A stretch of DNA of 64,000 nucleotides, taken from Paragemmobacter kunshanensis. Its GTDB lineage: Bacteria; Pseudomonadota; Alphaproteobacteria; Rhodobacterales; Rhodobacteraceae. Below the pieces are notes generated by a model. That model searched no databases, was not told where the DNA came from, and saw nothing but the letters and a program-made list of their open reading frames with translations. Below, one piece after another: positions 61,415-64,000 of this stretch. The DNA is taken from NCBI RefSeq assembly GCF_011059185.1, contig NZ_JAALFE010000013.1, positions 62,001-126,000 on the forward strand. Reading direction: 5' to 3'. The position numbers and the translations under genes are program-made. Position 1 is the stretch's first letter, and the number at the start of each line of letters is the position of its first letter.

Positions 61415-62191
61415 TCACCGGCCCTCGAACCGAGGCGGGCGCTTTTCCAGAAAGGCCGCGACGCCTTCCCGGAAATCCGCCGTGGCCCCGGCCTCGGCCT
61501 GCAGCCGTGCCTCCAGCGCCAGTTGCGCCTCCAGCCCGTTGGCTGGGCTCGCCCGCAGGGCCTGCTTGACCAGCCGATAGGCCGCGCCCGGCCCCCGCGC
61601 CAGCGCCGCCGCCCGCCCCGACACATGGGCAGCGAAGGCCTCATCCGGCACCGCCTCCCAGATCATCCCCCAATCGGCGGCCTGCCGCGCGCCGATCTTC
61701 TCGGCAAACAGCGCCGCCCCCATGGCCCGCGCCATCCCCACCTGACGCGGCAGCCAGTACGTGCCCCCCGCATCCGGGATCAGCCCGATCCGCGTGAAAG
61801 CCTGGATGAAGGATGCACTTTCGCAGGCGATCACCACATCGCAGGCCAGCGCCAGATTGGCCCCCGCCCCCGCCGCCGCGCCATTCACCGCGGCAATCGT
61901 CGGCACCGGGCAATCATAGATCGCGCGCAAAAGCGGCTCATATTCCTCGGCCAGCACGCGGCCAAGGTCCATCTGGCCCAGCGCCATCGCATCCTGCAGA
62001 TCCTGCCCCGAACAGAAGGCCCGCCCCGCCCCCGTCAGCACGATACAGCGCGCCTCGCGCTCCACCCTCTGCCAGGCCTCCAGAAGCTCCGCCCGCAGAA
62101 GCGAGGACAGCGCGTTCATCACCTCCGGCCGGTTCAGCGTGACCGTCGCCACGCCGCCCTCCACCGCCACCGTGATCGTCTGGTATGACAT
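61415..62191 (-). CDS. paaG: Enoyl-CoA hydratase/isomerase, PaaG-like
   Basis: A 258-residue crotonase-fold protein. The CoA and oxyanion segments are GAGRAFCSGQDLQDAM and AAVNGAAAGAGANLALACD; SFIQAFTRIGLIPDAGGTYWLP follows with the second oxyanion Gly. It matches PaaG, the 2-(1,2-epoxy-1,2-dihydrophenyl)acetyl-CoA isomerase, but no other phenylacetate gene is nearby, so a general enoyl-CoA hydratase is possible. In Rhodobacteraceae it is often next to ccmF-ccmH. Confidence 0.82.
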   Translation of the reverse strand: MSYQTITVAVEGGVATVTLNRPEVMNALSSLLRAELLEAWQRVEREARCIVLTGAGRAFCSGQDLQDAMALGQMDLGRVLAEEYEPLLRAIYDCPVPTIAAVNGAAAGAGANLALACDVVIACESASFIQAFTRIGLIPDAGGTYWLPRQVGMARAMGAALFAEKIGARQAADWGMIWEAVPDEAFAAHVSGRAAALARGPGAAYRLVKQALRASPANGLEAQLALEARLQAEAGATADFREGVAAFLEKRPPRFEGR

Positions 62192-62254
62192 GGCAAAGCC
62201 TCCCTTTTGCCCCACCCTAACGGGCGATGGGCAAAGGAAAAGCCCGACCCGGCG

Positions 62255-62785
62255 TCACTCCTTCAGGATTTCCGCCAGCCGGGCCTTCTCGGCCTCGCTC
62301 AGATCCTCCACCGCCGCCTGGCCGCGCCTGCGGAAGGTGGCAAAGGCGATCCCCGCCCCGGCCAGCAGCATGGCGGGCCCCGCAACCCAGAGCAGGATAT
62401 TGGCCCCCGTCGCGGGCGGGTTCAGCAGCACATATTCGCCATAGCGCTCCACCAGGAAGGCCACCGCCTCTGCGTCGCTGTCGCCCGCCAGCAGCCGCTC
62501 CCGCAGCAGGATCCGCAGGTCGCGCGCCAGTTGCGCATCGGAATCGTCGATATTCTCGTTGCGGCAGACCAGACAGCGCAGCCCCTTCGACAGGTCCCGC
62601 GCCCGCGCCTCCAGCGCCGGGTCGGCCAGCATCTCGTCGGGCTGCACCGCATGAACGGGCGCCGCCCAGACCGACGCCACGATCAGGGCAACCCGCAGGG
62701 CGGATTGCAGGGCGGGCCGTAGGGCGGGCCGTAGGGCGGGCTTCAGCCCGCCGCCCCCCCCGAACAGCTTCGCGCCCCCCCTCAT
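62255..62785 (-). CDS. ccmH: Cytochrome c-type biogenesis protein CcmH
   Basis: A 176-residue protein of cytochrome c maturation that reduces apocytochrome cysteines for heme attachment. The active site C71-L-V-C74 lies in LRCLVCRNENIDDS, and a C-terminal membrane helix is at about residues 125-145 (ANILLWVAGPAMLLAGAGIAF). The signal peptide is unusual: its n-region repeats Pro-Ala-Leu-Arg-like units encoded by four 12-base repeats. The ATG overlaps the ccmF stop by four bases. Confidence 0.9.
   Translation of the reverse strand: MRGGAKLFGGGGGLKPALRPALRPALQSALRVALIVASVWAAPVHAVQPDEMLADPALEARARDLSKGLRCLVCRNENIDDSDAQLARDLRILLRERLLAGDSDAEAVAFLVERYGEYVLLNPPATGANILLWVAGPAMLLAGAGIAFATFRRRGQAAVEDLSEAEKARLAEILKE
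62697..62744. repeat. In-frame 12-base tandem repeat in ccmH
   Basis: Four units in a row: AGGGCGGATTGC, AGGGCGGGCCGT (twice) and AGGGCGGGCTTC. On the coding strand they give PAL-R, PAL-R, PAL-Q and SAL-R blocks in the n-region of the CcmH signal peptide. As the unit is a multiple of three, copy number may vary without shifting the frame. Confidence 0.85.
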
Positions 62786-64000
62786 TCCGCAGGCACCCCC
62801 GCAGGCGCGCGCCGCGCCCCGGCCGCCACGCGATAACGCCGGTCCGTCAGGCTCAGCACGCCGCCGAAGGCCATCAGCAGACAGCCCGCCCACAGCCAGT
62901 TCGCGAAGGGCTCGATATAGGATCGCACCGCCCAGCCGCCATTCTCCTGCGGATCGCCGATCACCAGATAGACATCGCGCAAAAGGCCATAGTCGATCGC
63001 GGCCTCGGTCGTGGGCATTCCGGCCACGGGATAGATGCGCTTCTCGGGGAAGAGCCGCGCCACCTCCTGCCCGTCCCGCTGGACCAGCATCTCGGCGGTG
63101 GTCGATCGGAAATTCGGCCCCTGCACCTCCCGCACATCGACCAGCGTCACCTCATAGGGGCCGAGAGCATAGCTCCCCCCCACCTGCACCACGCGGATAT
63201 CCTCGGTCTTCCAGGCCAGCATCGCCGCCACGGCAAAGACCGTGACGCCCAGCCCCCCATGCGCCACCGCCTTGCCCCAGTCGGCCCGCGGCAACCGCGC
63301 CAGCCGCGCCAGGCGGCCCGAAATCGCGCCGCGCCCCGTCCGCGTCCACAGATCGACCAGCGCGCCGCCGACGACCCAGATCCCCAGCAGCACCCCCACC
63401 GGGCCCAGCGCGCTGCGCCCGGTCTGCATCGCCCAGACCAGCGCCCCCAGCGCCACCGACAAAAGCAGCAAGGGCCAGAGCGGCCGCATCGCCCGCCCCG
63501 CATCGCCCCGCTTCCAGGGCATCATGGCCCCCAGCGGCAAAAGCATCGCCAGCGCCACCGCAAAGGGCGAGAAGGCCGCGTTGAAGAAGGGCTCGCCCAC
63601 CGAAAGCTTGCGCTGGAACAGAAGCTCCGCCACCAGGGGCCAGATCGTCCCGAAGAACACCACGAAGGCCGCCACCGCCAGAAGGATGTTGTTGGCCACC
63701 AGCGCGCTTTCGCGGCTGACCATGCCGAAGACGCCCTTCGCCTCCATCGCCCCCGCGCGTGCCGCAAACAGCGTCAGCGCGCCCCCCATGAAGACGCCAA
63801 GGATCAGCAGGATGAACACCCCCCGCTCCGGATCATTGGCAAAGGCATGCACGGATGTGATGACGCCCGACCGCACGATGAACGTCCCGATCAGCGAAAA
63901 GCCAAAGGCAAGGATGGCCAGCAGGATCGTCCAGGCCTTCAGGCTTTCGCGCTTTTCCACCACGATGGCCGAATGCAGCAAGGCCGCCGCGATCAGCCAG
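62782..64000 (-). CDS. ccmF: Heme lyase CcmF, C-terminal part (cut by window edge)
   Basis: The last about 406 residues of a large membrane protein that joins heme to apocytochrome c with CcmH. Visible CcmF features are AALLHSAIVVEKRESLKAW, FIVRSGVITSVHAFANDPERG and the C-terminal domain with PVAGMPTTEAAIDYGLLRD. At least six membrane helices are seen. The N-terminal WWD heme-handling region is mostly outside the window. It overlaps ccmH by four bases, so the pair is co-translated. Confidence 0.92.
   Translation of the reverse strand, partial: WLIAAALLHSAIVVEKRESLKAWTILLAILAFGFSLIGTFIVRSGVITSVHAFANDPERGVFILLILGVFMGGALTLFAARAGAMEAKGVFGMVSRESALVANNILLAVAAFVVFFGTIWPLVAELLFQRKLSVGEPFFNAAFSPFAVALAMLLPLGAMMPWKRGDAGRAMRPLWPLLLLSVALGALVWAMQTGRSALGPVGVLLGIWVVGGALVDLWTRTGRGAISGRLARLARLPRADWGKAVAHGGLGVTVFAVAAMLAWKTEDIRVVQVGGSYALGPYEVTLVDVREVQGPNFRSTTAEMLVQRDGQEVARLFPEKRIYPVAGMPTTEAAIDYGLLRDVYLVIGDPQENGGWAVRSYIEPFANWLWAGCLLMAFGGVLSLTDRRYRVAAGARRAPAGVPAE

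Overview
The window is a contiguous piece of a GC-rich (roughly 65-70%) alphaproteobacterial chromosome. Gene content and order point to Rhodobacteraceae (Rhodobacter, Gemmobacter or Tabrizicola-like): yicC-gmk-gamma-carbonic anhydrase, a class II DAHP synthase, a DksA with one cysteine, ccmF-ccmH-paaG, a MoxR/DUF2927/CoxE-type cluster, DUF2852, and an FnrL-type box. Almost all of it is chromosomal core. I see no prophage, insertion sequence, CRISPR array or conjugative gene. Both ends cut genes: pstC on the left and ccmF on the right.

Layout. 1-3.4 kb: phosphate starvation genes phoR, pstS and pstC (minus strand), with a Pho box before pstS. 3.4-9.9 kb: myo-inositol catabolism, iolC-iolD-iolE-iolB, behind an RpiR-family regulator, with matching TGGAA-N6-TTCCA operators before the regulator and before iolC. 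10-14.3 kb: yicC-gmk-gamma-carbonic anhydrase (4-base overlaps), a PAS protein and a class II DAHP synthase. 14.5-18 kb: a GlxA-type regulator, a flavin amine oxidase and a PQQ-type sugar dehydrogenase. 18.2-23.5 kb: a complete branched-chain amino acid-type ABC importer. 23.5-31.5 kb: a chemoreceptor, an 808-residue FAD/GcvT demethylating dehydrogenase, a MocA-like nucleotidyltransferase, a di-heme cytochrome c peroxidase behind an FnrL box, tRNA-Leu(CAA) and a zinc metallopeptidase. 31.6-39.3 kb: yqaA, dsbB, dgt, erpA, xth, a flavoprotein monooxygenase, dksA and moxR. 39.7-46.7 kb: a DUF2927 lipoprotein, a 54-residue membrane protein, a VWA protein, DedA, an M48 protease, and rlmI coupled to a PIN protein. 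47-49.5 kb: Entner-Doudoroff edd-eda behind a LacI-type operator. 50.3-57.9 kb: glnE, YbaK, DUF2852, RDD, bpt, a Ca/Na exchanger and a glutathione transferase. 58.1-60.7 kb: ilvB-ilvN behind a promoter, a leader peptide and a transcription attenuator. 60.7-64 kb: DUF2062, paaG, ccmH and ccmF.

The least ordinary content lies between genes. Two loci (9925-10035 and 50057-50266) carry the same composite element: two hairpins with an ACG centre, an 18-19 base GC-rich spacer, then two hairpins with a CGT centre. The innermost TG...CA of each hairpin is constant, while the outer arm sequence changes on both sides together. At the second locus the right half is duplicated with a 95-base period. A possible one-pair relative lies between livG and livF (20349-20417). 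Other dispersed repeats are at 4241/48820 and 28331/53924. These look like structured mobile or RNA-level elements and are the best candidates here for something undescribed.
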